The notes beneath the pieces are model-generated. The model saw only the letters and a list, made by a program, of their open reading frames with translations, did no database searches and was not told the DNA's origin. Positions 38,201 through 44,189 of a stretch of 64,000 nucleotides of DNA are shown piece by piece. The DNA comes from Mytilus edulis (taxonomy: Eukaryota > Mollusca > Bivalvia > Mytilida > Mytilidae). How positions within the stretch are numbered: position 1 is the stretch's first letter; every line of letters starts with the position of its first letter. The position numbers and the translations under genes were made by a program. The stretch spans positions 21,935,750 through 21,999,749 of the forward strand of contig NC_092356.1 of assembly GCF_963676685.1 (NCBI RefSeq). The letters are read 5' to 3'.

Positions 38201-39324
38201 CCGGAAATTGTGATTATGTGATTACTTGGACACCCCAATGACAGGCCTCAAAAGTATCCACTATATTATTTTCTTTTTACAGGAAACTGTGATAGTGAAG
38301 AATGTACCAGATGACAGACTTGTGGCTAAGGGCCTGCCATCCAATAATGCTAATGTAGTTATACTGCTAGACAACCTGTGTAAAGGGACCACATACTATT
38401 TCTGTGTTAGTGCTAGCAACTTGTCAGGGAAATCCCCTAATTCTGAAGTGGTGCAATGTACAACTTTGATGCATAGTGAAAGTGTTATACCAGGTAGGCT
38501 ATTAATAGATGTTAAAATACAAATGGTTTTTTTCTTGCATCTATTTTTACCAGGAATCCTGTTTAAACCTAAATAAAAAAACATGATTTTAAAGAAAACA
38601 AAGGGAGACAAATGTCTATAAGAGAATAACTATTAAAGAAACTATTGTGGATTCATTATTATTCTTTGGATACCAATTTCCATCCATTTCGTGGGTACAG
38701 AGAATTGAAATGTTCAACGAATATCAAATTTGTAGTATGATTAAATGCAGACATTTTGAAAACCATGAAATTAAATATCCATGTAATGCAAGTTTTCCTC
38801 AACTGTACATATTAAGTCATGAGTTAATGTAAAGCATAAGTGAATTATTGCTGTCCAGCCAAATATTTGATTTGCTTGGATTCGGCCCCTATTAATGAGC
38901 TACATATTTGCTTATTGCATAGACTTTTTACAAGTGTCACTCCCAACTTTCTTTCACTTGCGGCCGGTCCCTATAAAATTGTAGATCCCCACCTTTGAAT
39001 ATATTTATATTTAGCTGTCATTCTTTTGCAGTGCCTGTGATAGTTGAAAGTTTATGTCGCCAGTTTACGTCTTCAATACAAGTATACAGCTCAAGTCCGC
39101 AGGACATCACAGTTGACCAACAAATATCTCATTTTCTGTTATACAGACCCTTAGGCCAGAGTAGAGCATGGAAAACCATTCCTTTATATGGACGACAAGA
39201 CCATCGTGTATTTGGATTAGAGTCTAGCATTGAATATCAGTTTGTAATCTTAGGGTGTAATCCACGAGGTGAATGTCAAATATCAAATAAAATTGTCTTG
39301 CAGACAGAACCAACTAATTATTGA
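5191..39324 (+). CDS. TRIM/Midline-like E3 ubiquitin ligase (RING-B1-B2-coiled coil-COS-FN3-FN3), 9 coding exons
   Basis: Joining 5191-5262, 23938-24705, 25881-25976, 27313-27543, 27918-27940, 34832-34959, 35651-35802, 38283-38493 and 39032-39324 gives 1974 nt, an uninterrupted frame of 657 aa, with every splice phase matching. A C3HC4 RING (residues about 69-108) suggests E3 ubiquitin ligase activity. Two B-boxes follow (about 165-270), then a coiled coil and a COS-box-like stretch ending FRKEKGVLRDLHYL, which in Midline-class TRIMs mediates microtubule binding. Two fibronectin-III-like domains close the protein. Unlike MID1/2 and TRIM36/46 there is no B30.2/SPRY; vertebrate TRIM42 is the nearest architecture I know (C-III class). 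The RING has C-x3-C (CREPC) where C-x2-C is usual. A cytosolic, cytoskeleton-associated ligase is inferred; the substrate is unknown. Confidence 0.8.
5684..5844. mobile_element. GGCGGATCC palindromic element, copy 1
   Basis: The copy begins CAGTGGCGGATCC (5682) and ends with a GCCCCTG terminus. G/C runs surround a central GATCAATGCAT-like core. A TAGGA duplication flanks it (5677-5681 and 5845-5849). CAG/CTG termini with a short duplication suggest a hAT-like MITE. Confidence 0.7.
5850..6619. other. TRIM intron 1, no feature seen
   Basis: AT-rich intronic sequence. No exon or repeat boundary was recognised. Confidence 0.4.
6620..6759. mobile_element. GGCGGATCC palindromic element, copy 2 (degenerate)
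   Basis: CAGTGGTGCATCC at the left end and GGATCTGACCCTG at the right end flank the same GGAACCCCCC-type blocks as the other copies. Several terminal mismatches and no clear target duplication point to an older insertion. Confidence 0.55.
6760..7620. other. TRIM intron 1, no feature seen
   Basis: AT-rich DNA with one T/G run (7149-7170). No gene or repeat was recognised. Confidence 0.4.
7621..7775. repeat. two-copy tandem duplication, period about 77 bp
   Basis: Two adjacent blocks containing TTTAAAATC-AAAGATT, ATTGTTTTAAAGAAATTC and CGTTTTAGAGAA-like segments differ by only a few substitutions. This is a local duplication within the intron. Confidence 0.7.
7776..8800. other. TRIM intron 1, possible old tRNA-derived SINE scrap
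   Basis: Mostly featureless. Around 8570-8610 a GCAGGGTTCAAATTTACAA block resembles a decayed B box in reverse orientation. It is too degenerate to call with confidence. Confidence 0.25.
8801..8935. mobile_element. GGCGGATCC palindromic element, copy 3 (degenerate)
   Basis: The left GATCCAGAGG and right GGATCCACCCCTG ends surround the shared GATCAATTCATTTGAATGGG core and C-run blocks. The left terminus is worn. Confidence 0.6.
8936..9608. other. TRIM intron 1, no feature seen
   Basis: AT-rich. No exon or clear repeat was seen. Confidence 0.4.
9609..9945. repeat. hairpin plus 'ACTTCCGG' repeat region
   Basis: A perfect small hairpin (CAATTGTTC, 3-nt loop, GAACAATTG) is followed at 9631 by AGGTCTTTCCACTGAAAA. 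Repeated ACTTCCGGTTT-like segments occur at 9785, 9810, 9895 and 9918. AGGTCTTTCCAC recurs, direct and inverted, in the hairpin at 12558-12587. A larger element could therefore span 9631-12587 with the 9946 element nested in it; that is inference. Confidence 0.4.
9946..11728. mobile_element. long-TIR element with subterminal TTCATGAA palindromes
   Basis: The ends are imperfect inverted repeats: ATCCCCTGTGAGATGA on the left, and ATCCCCGGCGAGAAGA when the right end is read on the minus strand. Just inside both ends are dense TTCATGAA/TGTTCATGAAC palindromes (about 9970-10290 and 11490-11715), more than 30 in all. The 1.2 kb interior has no convincing ORF. Subterminal motif clusters are typical of transposase-binding regions, so this looks like a non-autonomous DNA transposon. 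No clear target duplication was found. Confidence 0.6.
11729..12290. repeat. diverged tandem duplication, period about 285 bp
   Basis: The block CCAAGGACCTCAAATCAAAA occurs at about 11852 and 12137, each preceded by TGACCTTGA-rich sequence. It is probably part of a larger bivalve element. Confidence 0.5.
12558..12587. repeat. perfect 12-bp-stem hairpin
   Basis: AGGTCTTTCCAC and GTGGAAAGACCT are separated by six bases. The arm sequence also occurs at 9631. It may be an element terminus. Confidence 0.6.
12874..12945. mobile_element. GGCGGATCC element, short internally deleted copy
   Basis: GGCGGATCC and GGATCCGCCACTG termini lie only about 70 bp apart, half the usual length of the family. Confidence 0.55.
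12946..13539. other. TRIM intron 1, no gene
   Basis: AT-rich with a C run at 13198-13211. No gene was seen. Confidence 0.4.
13540..13810. repeat. three-copy tandem repeat, period about 108 bp
   Basis: Blocks containing GAAAGTATTGTTCAAC, GCCTTATCAAG, CATACCGAGAAAGATT and GTAATATTACCCACATC repeat three times with substitutions. Confidence 0.65.
14100..14240. repeat. two-copy tandem repeat with (AT)n
   Basis: AAATTTATGATATATATA...CTTTA-AGTTTTTTATATTG and ATGTAAAACAA occur twice about 70 bp apart. Confidence 0.6.
14584..16191. mobile_element. GGTACCC-ended element carrying a nested tandem-repeat element
   Basis: The outer ends read GGTACCCAAATTGCA on the left and TGCAATTCGGGTACC on the right. 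A third, inverted terminus (TGCAATTTGGGTAC) lies at 14943-14956, so a small 373-bp element and a longer remnant share the left end. Sequence after 14957 up to about 16035 belongs to a different element described separately. This is the nested structure expected from successive insertions. Confidence 0.5.
15008..16032. mobile_element. ACGCCCGTC-type bivalve element with about 155-bp tandem units
   Basis: It starts ATACGCCCGTCAAAATTTTG, a palindrome, and ends near GACGTCGGGCGTATCATG. Between them, from about 15240, lie five units of about 155 bp. Each has CATGTCGCAC-type, ATCTCAAAAA, GATTATTGCTTAAAACTTT and CTGTATACTTTTTGGTGATG segments. A CGTCCGTC-like minisatellite lies near the left end. The small open frames here are repeat by-products. 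Confidence 0.65.
17126..17406. mobile_element. TTAAGGTGGTACCCAACACT MITE, copy 1
   Basis: A 281-bp segment has termini TTAAGGTGGTACCCAACACT and AGTGTTGGGTACCACCTTAA, a perfect 20-bp inverted repeat. A close copy lies at 62403-62678. Non-coding. Confidence 0.8.
17537..17717. repeat. 22-24 bp tandem minisatellite, about 8 copies
   Basis: The unit AAAATGTAACTTAAAACATGG repeats in register; copies differ in the A/C run and in length. No Cas genes and no distinct spacers are present, so this is not a CRISPR. Confidence 0.85.
18694..19148. repeat. 35-bp minisatellite, 13 copies
   Basis: The 35-bp unit contains TTAATTTTATAAGAACTAAG and GTGAGGGAGCATA and repeats with very little divergence. Two versions differ at GCATAAG versus GTATAAT. 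Copies 3, 4 and 6 carry the second form, suggesting recent multi-unit duplication. Confidence 0.9.
19451..19584. repeat. 67-bp tandem duplication
   Basis: Two consecutive copies of a block beginning CATCCAGTGCTTTTGATTG are nearly identical. Confidence 0.8.
19585..19900 (+). repeat. dispersed repeat, family A (long, diverged copy)
   Basis: GATGTGGTATGAGTGCCAAT, GACAACTCTCTATCCAAGTC, CAACATGGAGGTGCAG and AGCTATAAAGGGCCC segments match the family. The inverse of the same segments is seen at 21380-21660 and 63820-64000. Confidence 0.55.
20010..20980. other. TRIM intron 1, no feature seen
   Basis: AT-rich sequence with no exon or repeat recognised. Confidence 0.4.
20990..21670 (-). repeat. two inverted family A copies
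   Basis: Both copies contain TTTGACCTA-ATGGTTTA, AAATTGTGACTTGGAT-like and CATACCACATCTTCTTATAT segments, the reverse of the family A start. The second also has GGGGCCCTTTATAGC. Confidence 0.55.
21700..22860. other. TRIM intron 1; one SINE-like scrap at 22416-22470
   Basis: The scrap reads GCATGAAATATTTGTCACTA and CCAGCAACCAACAAAAG, a worn copy of the GCATGAAATATTTG...CAACCAAC repeat. The rest is featureless. Confidence 0.35.
22861..23112. repeat. three-copy tandem repeat, period about 82 bp
   Basis: Units start TGTAATGAATTCTCTCTTGTC and contain AAGGGTGCATAATTGAAGAT. The third is the most diverged. Confidence 0.75.
23751..23900 (+). pseudogene. decayed duplicate of the TRIM intron-2 end and exon-3 start (copy A)
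   Basis: The run from about 23751 matches the sequence before exon 3: an AGATTTTGAA / GTGACACTTGAATA block, then TTAATGGGAGATAACTCTAT and a TTTTTCAG acceptor. GTTTCATCAAACAACA resembles the start of exon 3 (ATTTCTTTAAACAACA). It has no donor and lies upstream of the RING exon, so it is not used in the model. Confidence 0.6.
23938..24705 (+). CDS. TRIM-like gene, exon 2: RING and both B-boxes
   Basis: A TTTTTAG acceptor precedes 256 codons ending TCAGATTTAAAG|GTAATT. The RING (CPVCLEL...CSHVLCREPC...CPVC) is followed by 'PRVLALENIICRYK', the conserved post-RING stretch of Midline-type TRIMs. B-box 1 starts ILCQHC and B-box 2 starts GKCSLHKEKLTLYC. The first in-frame Met within the exon is at 24046. 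Confidence 0.9.
25030..25235 (+). pseudogene. decayed duplicate of exon 3 region (copy B)
   Basis: The same upstream block as exon 3 (GTGTGACACCTGAATAAA, TTAATGGGAGATAACTCTAT, TTTTTCAG) precedes ATTTCATTAAATAACCG. The frame begins ISLNN like exon 3 and then diverges. There is no donor before a stop. It could in principle act as a cryptic exon. Confidence 0.6.
25340..25490. mobile_element. GGCGGATCC palindromic element, copy 4
   Basis: It begins CAGGCGCAGATCC and ends GGATCCGCCCCTG. A perfect ATAAC target duplication lies at 25335-25339 and 25491-25495. Confidence 0.8.
25537..25746. mobile_element. palindromic MITE with TA duplication
   Basis: CTGTAAATTCAGAAATTATT at the left is mirrored exactly at the right, and TA lies on both sides. 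The interior carries further CGCAATAAT-type inverted segments. A TA target suggests a Tc1/mariner-mobilised MITE. Confidence 0.8.
25881..25976 (+). CDS. TRIM-like gene, exon 3 (coiled coil)
   Basis: A TTTTTTTCAG acceptor is followed by 32 codons beginning ISLNNSLSKLDN and ending NLKDMQ|GTAGGT, phase 0 at both ends. This is the start of the coiled coil after B-box 2. Confidence 0.8.
25978..26090 (-). repeat. family A fragment, inverted
   Basis: TTTGACCTATAATGGTTTAC and CTCATACCACATCTT match the other inverted family A copies. It begins only two bases after the exon 3 boundary. Confidence 0.5.
26281..26553. mobile_element. 273-bp foldback MITE, copy 1
   Basis: The ends are TTACAGCAGATTCCATTGAG and the reverse complement of the same sequence with one or two changes. 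Inverted arms of over 100 bp contain GGTTAGCTTGCTTGTTAGCT. A second copy of the same length and only a few mismatches lies at 45735-46007. Confidence 0.9.
26554..26640 (-). repeat. degenerate tRNA-derived SINE scrap
   Basis: Read on minus, CAACACTAAGGTTGTATGTTT followed by GAAACC resembles the B-box region of the better copy at 35885-35995. It abuts the foldback element. Confidence 0.4.
27313..27543 (+). CDS. TRIM-like gene, exon 4 (coiled coil)
   Basis: 77 codons in phase 0: QAINRRRDEINMHCDALMAE through LLKENVPEFLE|GTAAGT. Charged heptad-like sequence with no Pro in the first 70 residues fits a long coiled coil. 'LLKENVPEFL' corresponds to the end of the TRIM coiled coil before the COS box. 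Confidence 0.85.
27918..27940 (+). CDS. TRIM-like gene, exon 5 (23-nt microexon)
   Basis: TTTTCAG|GAGGCCTGTTCATTAAATGAAAA|GTGAGT encodes EACSLNE plus two bases of Lys. Its exit phase fits the G that opens exon 6 (34832), giving ...FLE-EACSLNEK-LLKASIDC. Exons 4 and 6 cannot be joined in frame without it. Confidence 0.7.
29645..29805 (+). repeat. family A copy nested in the 3.6-kb element
   Basis: AAGAAGATGTGGTATTATTG, GCCAATGAGACAACTATCC and AAAGGCCCCGATAAG segments match the 4805 copy closely. Confidence 0.65.
30137..30367 (+). repeat. ATGCCCCACC-family fragment with TTCGTCCG minisatellite
   Basis: TTTTTCTGGTCTGTGCGTACG, a CGTTCGTC-like tract, CTTCAAGTT, and later GTACTAGGGACACATTCATGT match the fuller copy at 36586-36914. 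Confidence 0.6.
30480..31080. repeat. tandem array, units of about 180 bp (3 copies)
   Basis: Units share TCAAGAACCATAACTCCTGA, ACGGTAAAAGTCAAAATCG and GGTTCATGAGTAAATG. The array starts at AACAAGAGGCTGTCACAACG and ends with a GCCCGCCCGCCCG tract. Confidence 0.65.
31755..32285. mobile_element. CCAAGGGTTA-ended DNA element, 531 bp
   Basis: Left CCAAGGGTTATGATCCACTG and right AGTGGATCGTAACCCTTGG form terminal inverted repeats of about 35 bp with few mismatches, including CCTCCTCTCCAC. CTA lies just outside both ends. No ORF. Confidence 0.7.
32368..34747 (+). mobile_element. AGCTCACCTG element with four 500-bp tandem units
   Basis: It starts AGCTCACCTGTCCTGAAGGG and ends AGGTGAGCGATTCAGGCTCT plus a short GGCTCTTGAGAGCC hairpin; the ends are inverted (AGCTCACCT/AGGTGAGC). 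Units of 497-502 bp begin at about 32460, 32962, 33459 and 33961, with a decayed fifth at about 34459. They differ by only a few substitutions. There is no coding potential despite the unusually good conservation. A relative with 166-bp units lies at 37048. Confidence 0.8.
34832..34959 (+). CDS. TRIM-like gene, exon 6 (COS box)
   Basis: GTTGTCAG|G TTA CTA AAA opens the exon. 42 full codons end with FRKEKGVLRDLHYLS and a split Gly/Ala codon at TCGG|GTAAGC. The ending corresponds to the COS-box helix before FN3 in Midline-type TRIMs. The exon begins about 85 bp after the end of the 32368 element. Confidence 0.85.
35190..35480 (+). repeat. diverged ATGCCCCACC-family fragment
   Basis: GGGGCAATATGATTTTCTGT, GCTTCAGGTTGAAGTTTTTAG and TCAAGGTAGTTTTTGATG match the 36586 element, but the termini are lost. 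Confidence 0.55.
35651..35802 (+). CDS. TRIM-like gene, exon 7 (first half of FN3-1)
   Basis: TTTTTGTAG|CT CCA ATG opens the exon; 50 codons include APMTPIVDVSRC and QYEIHYCSEEQ and end GAG|GTTTGT in phase 0. The 'P-x-P...Y-E-I-x-Y' pattern is fibronectin type III. Confidence 0.85.
35885..35995 (-). repeat. tRNA-derived SINE head
   Basis: The minus strand has an A-box-like TGGCTGAGGGGTCTAAG and, about 50 nt on, a B box in GGTTGTGAGTTCGAACCC. The distance and long variable-arm-like spacer resemble a Ser/Leu tRNA origin. The acceptor stem does not pair, so this is not a functional tRNA gene. Confidence 0.65.
36000..36070 (+). repeat. family A fragment
   Basis: GAGTGCCAATGAGACAACTC and ATTATAGGTCAAGGTACAGC segments. 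It follows directly after the SINE head. Confidence 0.5.
36586..36914 (+). mobile_element. ATGCCCCACCTACG element with CGTTCGTC minisatellite
   Basis: It starts TTTTTATGCCCCACCTACGA (the first motif twice), continues GGGGCATTATGTTTTCTGG, a run of CGTTCGTCCGTC units and GGTCAAGGTAGTTTTTGATG, and ends near TGTACTGAGGACACATTCTTG. Reverse copies lie at 57633 and 59503. The Arg/Ser-rich open frame here is a minisatellite translation. Confidence 0.75.
37048..38200 (+). mobile_element. AGCTCACCTG element with about seven 166-bp units, 3' end lost
   Basis: It starts AGCTCACCTGGCCCGAAGAG like the 32368 element. The units contain GAACCACTGAATGGAATGA, CATGAATGTTCCTTA, GCTGACCAAGTGTTG and CATCCAAGATGGCCGCCAGC. 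The expected AGGTGAGC terminus is absent; the array stops about 80 bp before exon 8. Confidence 0.75.
38283..38493 (+). CDS. TRIM-like gene, exon 8 (second half of FN3-1)
   Basis: TTTTTACAG|GAA ACT opens 70 codons and a split codon: ETVIVKNVPDD, then NLCKGTTYYFCVSASNLSGK and SEVVQCTTL, ending CCAG|GTAGGC. 'L-x-x-G-T-x-Y-x-F-x-V-x-A-x-N-x-x-G' is a typical FN3 F-G signature. Confidence 0.9.
39032..39324 (+). CDS. TRIM-like gene, exon 9 (FN3-2 and stop)
   Basis: CTTTTGCAG|TG CCT GTG opens 96 codons, then TGA (39322-39324). VPVIVESLCRQF starts a second fibronectin-like domain, ending EYQFVILGCNPRGECQISNK (again FN3-like) and TEPTNY. No B30.2/SPRY follows in any frame before the next element. 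Confidence 0.85.
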
Positions 39325-39377
39325 TGCTGTAGTTTTTAGTATTTTTATAATTGAAAGGAACAAATTAATACCTTTTA

Positions 39378-39528
39378 CAGTGGCGGATCCAGGGGGAGGG
39401 TTCCAGGGGTTGGAACCCCCCCTTTTTTTTGGACGATCAATGCATTTGTATGGGGACATATAGTTGGAACCCCGCCTTTGTCCTGGGTTGGGAACCCCCC
39501 CTTTTTAAAATGGCTGGATCCGCCCCTG
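39378..39528. mobile_element. GGCGGATCC element, copy 5, in the likely TRIM 3' UTR
   Basis: CAGTGGCGGATCC to GGATCCGCCCCTG, flanked by CTTTTA on both sides (39372-39377 and 39529-39534). It lies 54 bp after the stop codon, so it is probably transcribed. Confidence 0.8.
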
Positions 39529-40067
39529 CTTTTAGGGATTATTTTGTTCTGTTGATAAACTGTTGGAAAGAGATTATTGGTTATATAAAAATTATTGATA
39601 ATTTTATCCCCATGTTGAAGAAAAGCTTTGAAAATGTTACCCATATAGAGTATAGCCAATTGAATATTGATTGGACCTCATTAAAATGATTTCATCAGAA
39701 TTTTAACATTTTTTTTCGAAAAATGGAAAGCTAATTTCTAAAGAAATTCGTTAAGTTAAACATGTTAAAGGTTTTAAAAGATGCAAAATTGAATTTTGAA
39801 TTAAGTTTTTATAAAGCTTTTATAATTTAACCAGATTTGCTAGAGATGAAAAGGCAGAAAAGAAGATCATGTACAAATTCTCTTGATTTGATCATGTAAT
39901 GTCATATATTTATAACAGTTAATCTACGGTAAGGCAATTTGCAACTTCACCCTAATTTTAAAGACCAATTTAGATACATGGTGGAACATGTAAATTAGTG
40001 CTGATAAATGGGAGATAACTCATTACATTCGAAACACATTCAATTGCCCATTACTAGTTTGATAAAT

Positions 40068-42265
40068 GGTCCGAGAACACAATTAATTCGTAGTGCATTT
40101 CTTTTAGAACATAAATGAAAATAAAAAAAATCCCACCTGCGCTTTCTCAAAGAAACTTTTACAGTGTGTTGTACTACTTTTGGGACAAATTATATCAAAT
40201 TTATAGAAAACTTCATCGCCTCTAACTCAAAATATGGCCAATTTTATGTTTAGGGCGTCTTGAAATCTTTTGACAGCTTCCGAAGTGCTCATTTTCAACC
40301 TTTTTCAGCTGGACCAAATCACTACTTTCCTTTAAAATTCTGGACCCAAATTTTTTTACAGTGTAATTTCAACCCCCTTCTTGCAATTTGAGGCAGTGAA
40401 CATGGAGAAATAAATTTGGAAGGGGTATAAAAATTAATGGCAAGTAACCCACTGTCAACACTAGGGACTATATTTGTGAACAACGAAAATCAAGGGACGA
40501 CAATGGTGGTCTCGGACCTAATAGGGTAGAAAGAGTAGACAAATCTTAAAAAAACTTGGTATGAACAAAGCTTAATGTATTATAACACTACTTACAAAGT
40601 TTCATGACAATAGGATGTATATTATAGACATTAAGTTTAGTTCTATACTCATCTTTGCGTGTAAAATTTTGACGTTAAAATTGAAAAATTTCAACTATCA
40701 ACATTTGGGGCTTTAAAAATTTAAATATTGCAAAAAAATACTTGTTAAATGCCTTAATATATAACTTATCATGTACTAAAAGCAATAGAGTACTCATTTG
40801 ATTTATCAGACTTGGCATAATTATTCATAAGTCAAATTTATATGAGCCTGCGCCTAAAAATTCAGGTTTTTCAATGAAGTGGAGCCTTACATGAAGATGT
40901 AATATTTTCCAGCAATTTTAAATTTGTGAAGCTTTTTGGTTATAAATAATCCTTACATATGTATTTAAAGTACTTTAAATGGAAAGAAAAGTTACAAATA
41001 ACATATCATATTAGTTTAAAAGGGTCTTAGGCCAAGTAAGACTGGAAAAAATTTAGGGTCAATTAAGGCCGTGCCACATATTTACATTTAAAAATGCATA
41101 TTGAGGCTATAAAAAATAAAAATGTGTGTCTTTTTTATCATTTCTATACTCATGTGACATGATACAACAAATCTGAGCACAAAAAGACTCTTGCAAATAA
41201 CTTTTCTTACAAGCAGTATGGGCTGAAACAAAGATTTTTGCCTTTTTAGGGAAAAACTTTCATGCAATTTATTCTCAACAGGCTTATATTTAAACCACTT
41301 GCTATCCTACAGAAGAAAAGAAATATAGTATGTGAAATGGAACAGGTACAATAGACATTGTAAAGTGCATTTGATACAAATTTAGTGAAGTCTCTAATAT
41401 GGACATCAAATTTTATATACCAAGCTCCCCACTATTGCCTTCATCCAAACAAGGCGTTAGACAAGGGTCATTCATACAACACATTTTGCACATTTTATCT
41501 GAGATAAACTTCTTTTCTGTAGATTCAGAGTTCATAAATAAGTAAAAGAAGCAGGTAAAGGCATAGAAACACAAATATTGACACATAAAAACCTGTCAGA
41601 TAGAAAGTCAGGATGACATTTATGCATCAATATTGAAAAAGTTATAAAATGCCTATTTTGACCATAAAATGTCAAAATTGGTCGTTTTGGCAGAAATTCT
41701 ATAAAATAAAAGTTTAAATCCTTTAGTTTCATGCTATTTGACAAGTTGACACCATCAAATCATTTAGGGAAGTTGCCAGAGTACAAATTCTATATTTACA
41801 GATTTCACCTCTTAGGTCCGAGAACACAATTAATTCGTAGTGCATTTCTTTTAGAACATAAATGAAAATAAAAAAAATCCCACCTGCGCTTTCTCAAAGA
41901 AACTTTTACAGTGTGTTGTACTACTTTTGGGACAAATTATATCAAATTTATAGAAAACTTCATCGCCTCTAACTCAAAATATGGCCAATTTTATGTTTAG
42001 GGCGTCTTGAAATCTTTTGACAGCTTCCGAAGTGCTCATTTTCAACCTTTTTCAGCTGGACCAAATCACTACTTTCCTTTAAAATTCTGGACCCAAATTT
42101 TTTTACAGTGTAATTTCAACCCCCTTCTTGCAATTTGAGGCAGTGAACATGGAGAAATAAATTTGGAAGGGGTATAAAAATTAATGGCAAGTAACCCACT
42201 GTCAACACTAGGGACTATATTTGTGAACAACGAAAATCAAGGGACGACAATGGTGGTCTCGGACC
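40068..42265. mobile_element. 2.2-kb element with identical 451-bp terminal direct repeats
   Basis: 40068-40518 and 41815-42265 appear identical over all 451 bp. Each starts GGTCCGAGA and ends TCTCGGACC, so each end is itself an inverted-terminus unit. The flanks share AAAT (40064-40067 and 42266-42269), consistent with a 4-bp target duplication. The 1296-bp interior is AT-rich with no reverse transcriptase, integrase or transposase reading frame. It could be a non-autonomous LTR-type element with unusual ends, or two copies of a TIR element mobilised together. Confidence 0.75.
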
Positions 42266-42269
42266 AAAT

Positions 42270-43260
42270 GTGATATTTGAGAGAAAATTAGGTTTGTTCA
42301 CAAAATACCTTATTTAAGTTGTATTTGTAGTTCATGTATTAGTTATGTTATTTATTGGTGCTATTAGTGCGTTAAAAATGTGGCATGTTTTGAAAATAAG
42401 AAAAATCTTGTTTCTGCATATTATAATAGGAATTGCTTAATTACATCCTTTTATGTAGTTAAACTGAGTTTAATAAGTTTTTGATTTACATACTTATTTT
42501 TATGGTTAAAAACTTAAAAATCAGTTATTTATTTATAAATAAGATTAAATATTTGTTGCTTAACTTTTTTTACTTAGTATATATACACTCTATTGCTGTT
42601 TTAAAAATGTTTTCTACTGTTTCCAAATACCAAGCTTTTTAAAAGACTTATTAAGATTGATAGTATGTATTTAAGGTAACATAAAAAGCAGAAAAAATTG
42701 ATGTGTCAGTGTGTGCTTGTTTTCTAGATATCAGCCATAGAATTTTCATTGTTTAACATTGGCACCTTTTTGCTTTCAAAAACAATGAAAATTAACAAAT
42801 ATTTTATAAGATTTTCCAATATGGCTTTTAAAATTTTATGTAATAAAATATAATGAAAAGAAAGTATGATTTAGCAGGCAAATTTTTAATGGCGCTACAT
42901 GGATAAAACCAGAGGATTCCAAATATCTGGCAAAAATAGAACAAAACAAGAGGAGTGAACATGCTTAAGGATGAATGTTACTAAATGTTAATTAAGATTT
43001 TAATTCCCTATTTGTATGTTATAATTGTTTGCACTTAAACTTAAATAATACTACAAGTTGTGTCTGTGATAGTTGAGAGTTTTCTATGAAGAGTTTATTG
43101 CACTTTTTGTCTAGTCATTTAAGATGTAGAATTGATTATCTAATTACAATACAGATCCTGTGTCTCAAGTTTTGCCTGCAACAATTTTCAGATCTGCAGT
43201 GACATCACAACATGTAACTCAGACCAATCAATGATTAGCATTTGTGTTATGTACACAATG
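42270..43260. other. AT-rich stretch downstream of TRIM
   Basis: No exon was seen. The sequence may be distal 3' UTR of the TRIM-like transcript or intergenic DNA. Confidence 0.35.
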
Positions 43261-43266
43261 TTGAGA

Positions 43267-43513
43267 GGTGATGCGGATAAGAATCCTCTAGATTTTCCAT
43301 AGACTTTAATGCAAATTAATTTAATTGATATATATCGTTACCAGTTGAATATAGTAATTTTACTCTTTTAATATTGTTAAAGACACTATATAATATCTCC
43401 ATTTTGATTTTTAACATACTATAACCTCTGGTTAAAAATAAATCCGAAATATAAATTATCAGTAATCACCTTCAAATAGATGAAAAATCTAGAGGATTCC
43501 TGATGGCATCACC
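43267..43513. mobile_element. 247-bp inverted-repeat element
   Basis: GGTGATGCGGATAAGAATCC and CTCTAGATTTTCCAT are mirrored at the right end by AAAATCTAGAGGATTCCTG and ATGGCATCACC. The arms are about 33 bp. Non-coding. Confidence 0.7.
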
Positions 43514-44088
43514 CCCTGAAAAATGTAAATGCCAGGATGTCCGGATCTGAGAATGTGTTCTACTTTCTGTTATGGTAATCATTACATCAGCCAACGAAAT
43601 TTTAGCTTTCAAATTTTTGAAGGTGTATATCGTTATGAAAAACCCAGAGGACCCCAAAAGGTCTTTATACCATAAAGTAGAACCAGATTGTTGTCAAACA
43701 AATGACAGACCCAAAATCTGTATTTCAATCAGATATTAAACGAATAGCAGTATTACAACTTGTTTTCACTAGATATTTATTTCGTAGATTTTTGACACTC
43801 AGCAGGGCTTAATAGTAAATTATCATAGAGTTAAATCATGGTGCCATGTAGTAAATGTGATTTTACATTATAGGGATATTTTTTTATATATGTGAAAATG
43901 ATTTCTTCTTTTTTTTGTACAATTGAAGTATTTTTTCTGGAAGTTGTTTATTTCTTCTTATGAAAAGAGAAATATATTATTTAGTTTGAAATACTCAAGC
44001 TTTAGATTTATTTAATGTGTATTTGTGATAAAATCATGTGCTGTATTGCTAGACTGTGATATTTATAATAGAAGCTATATTTATATTT

Positions 44089-44095
44089 GAATAAA
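44089..44095 (+). promoter_or_regulatory. candidate polyadenylation signal
   Basis: AATAAAG lies in an AT-rich stretch 4.7 kb after the TRIM stop. It would be a possible end of a long 3' UTR; nearer weak signals also exist. Confidence 0.2.
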
Positions 44096-44189
44096 GAAAA
44101 TAAGTAAGAGTTTTACTTTGAATATATTATCAAATAGATCAGGTGGCATAAGGATAGAAGTTTGGAAATGAGTTTGTTCTTCAGTTATA

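Noticed and set aside
38226..38282. Upstream Met extension of the FN3 exon
   Set aside because: It reads through the pyrimidine tract and acceptor of exon 8.
40519..41814. Search for gag/pol or transposase in the element interior
   Set aside because: No frame longer than about 70 codons and no catalytic motif seen on either strand.
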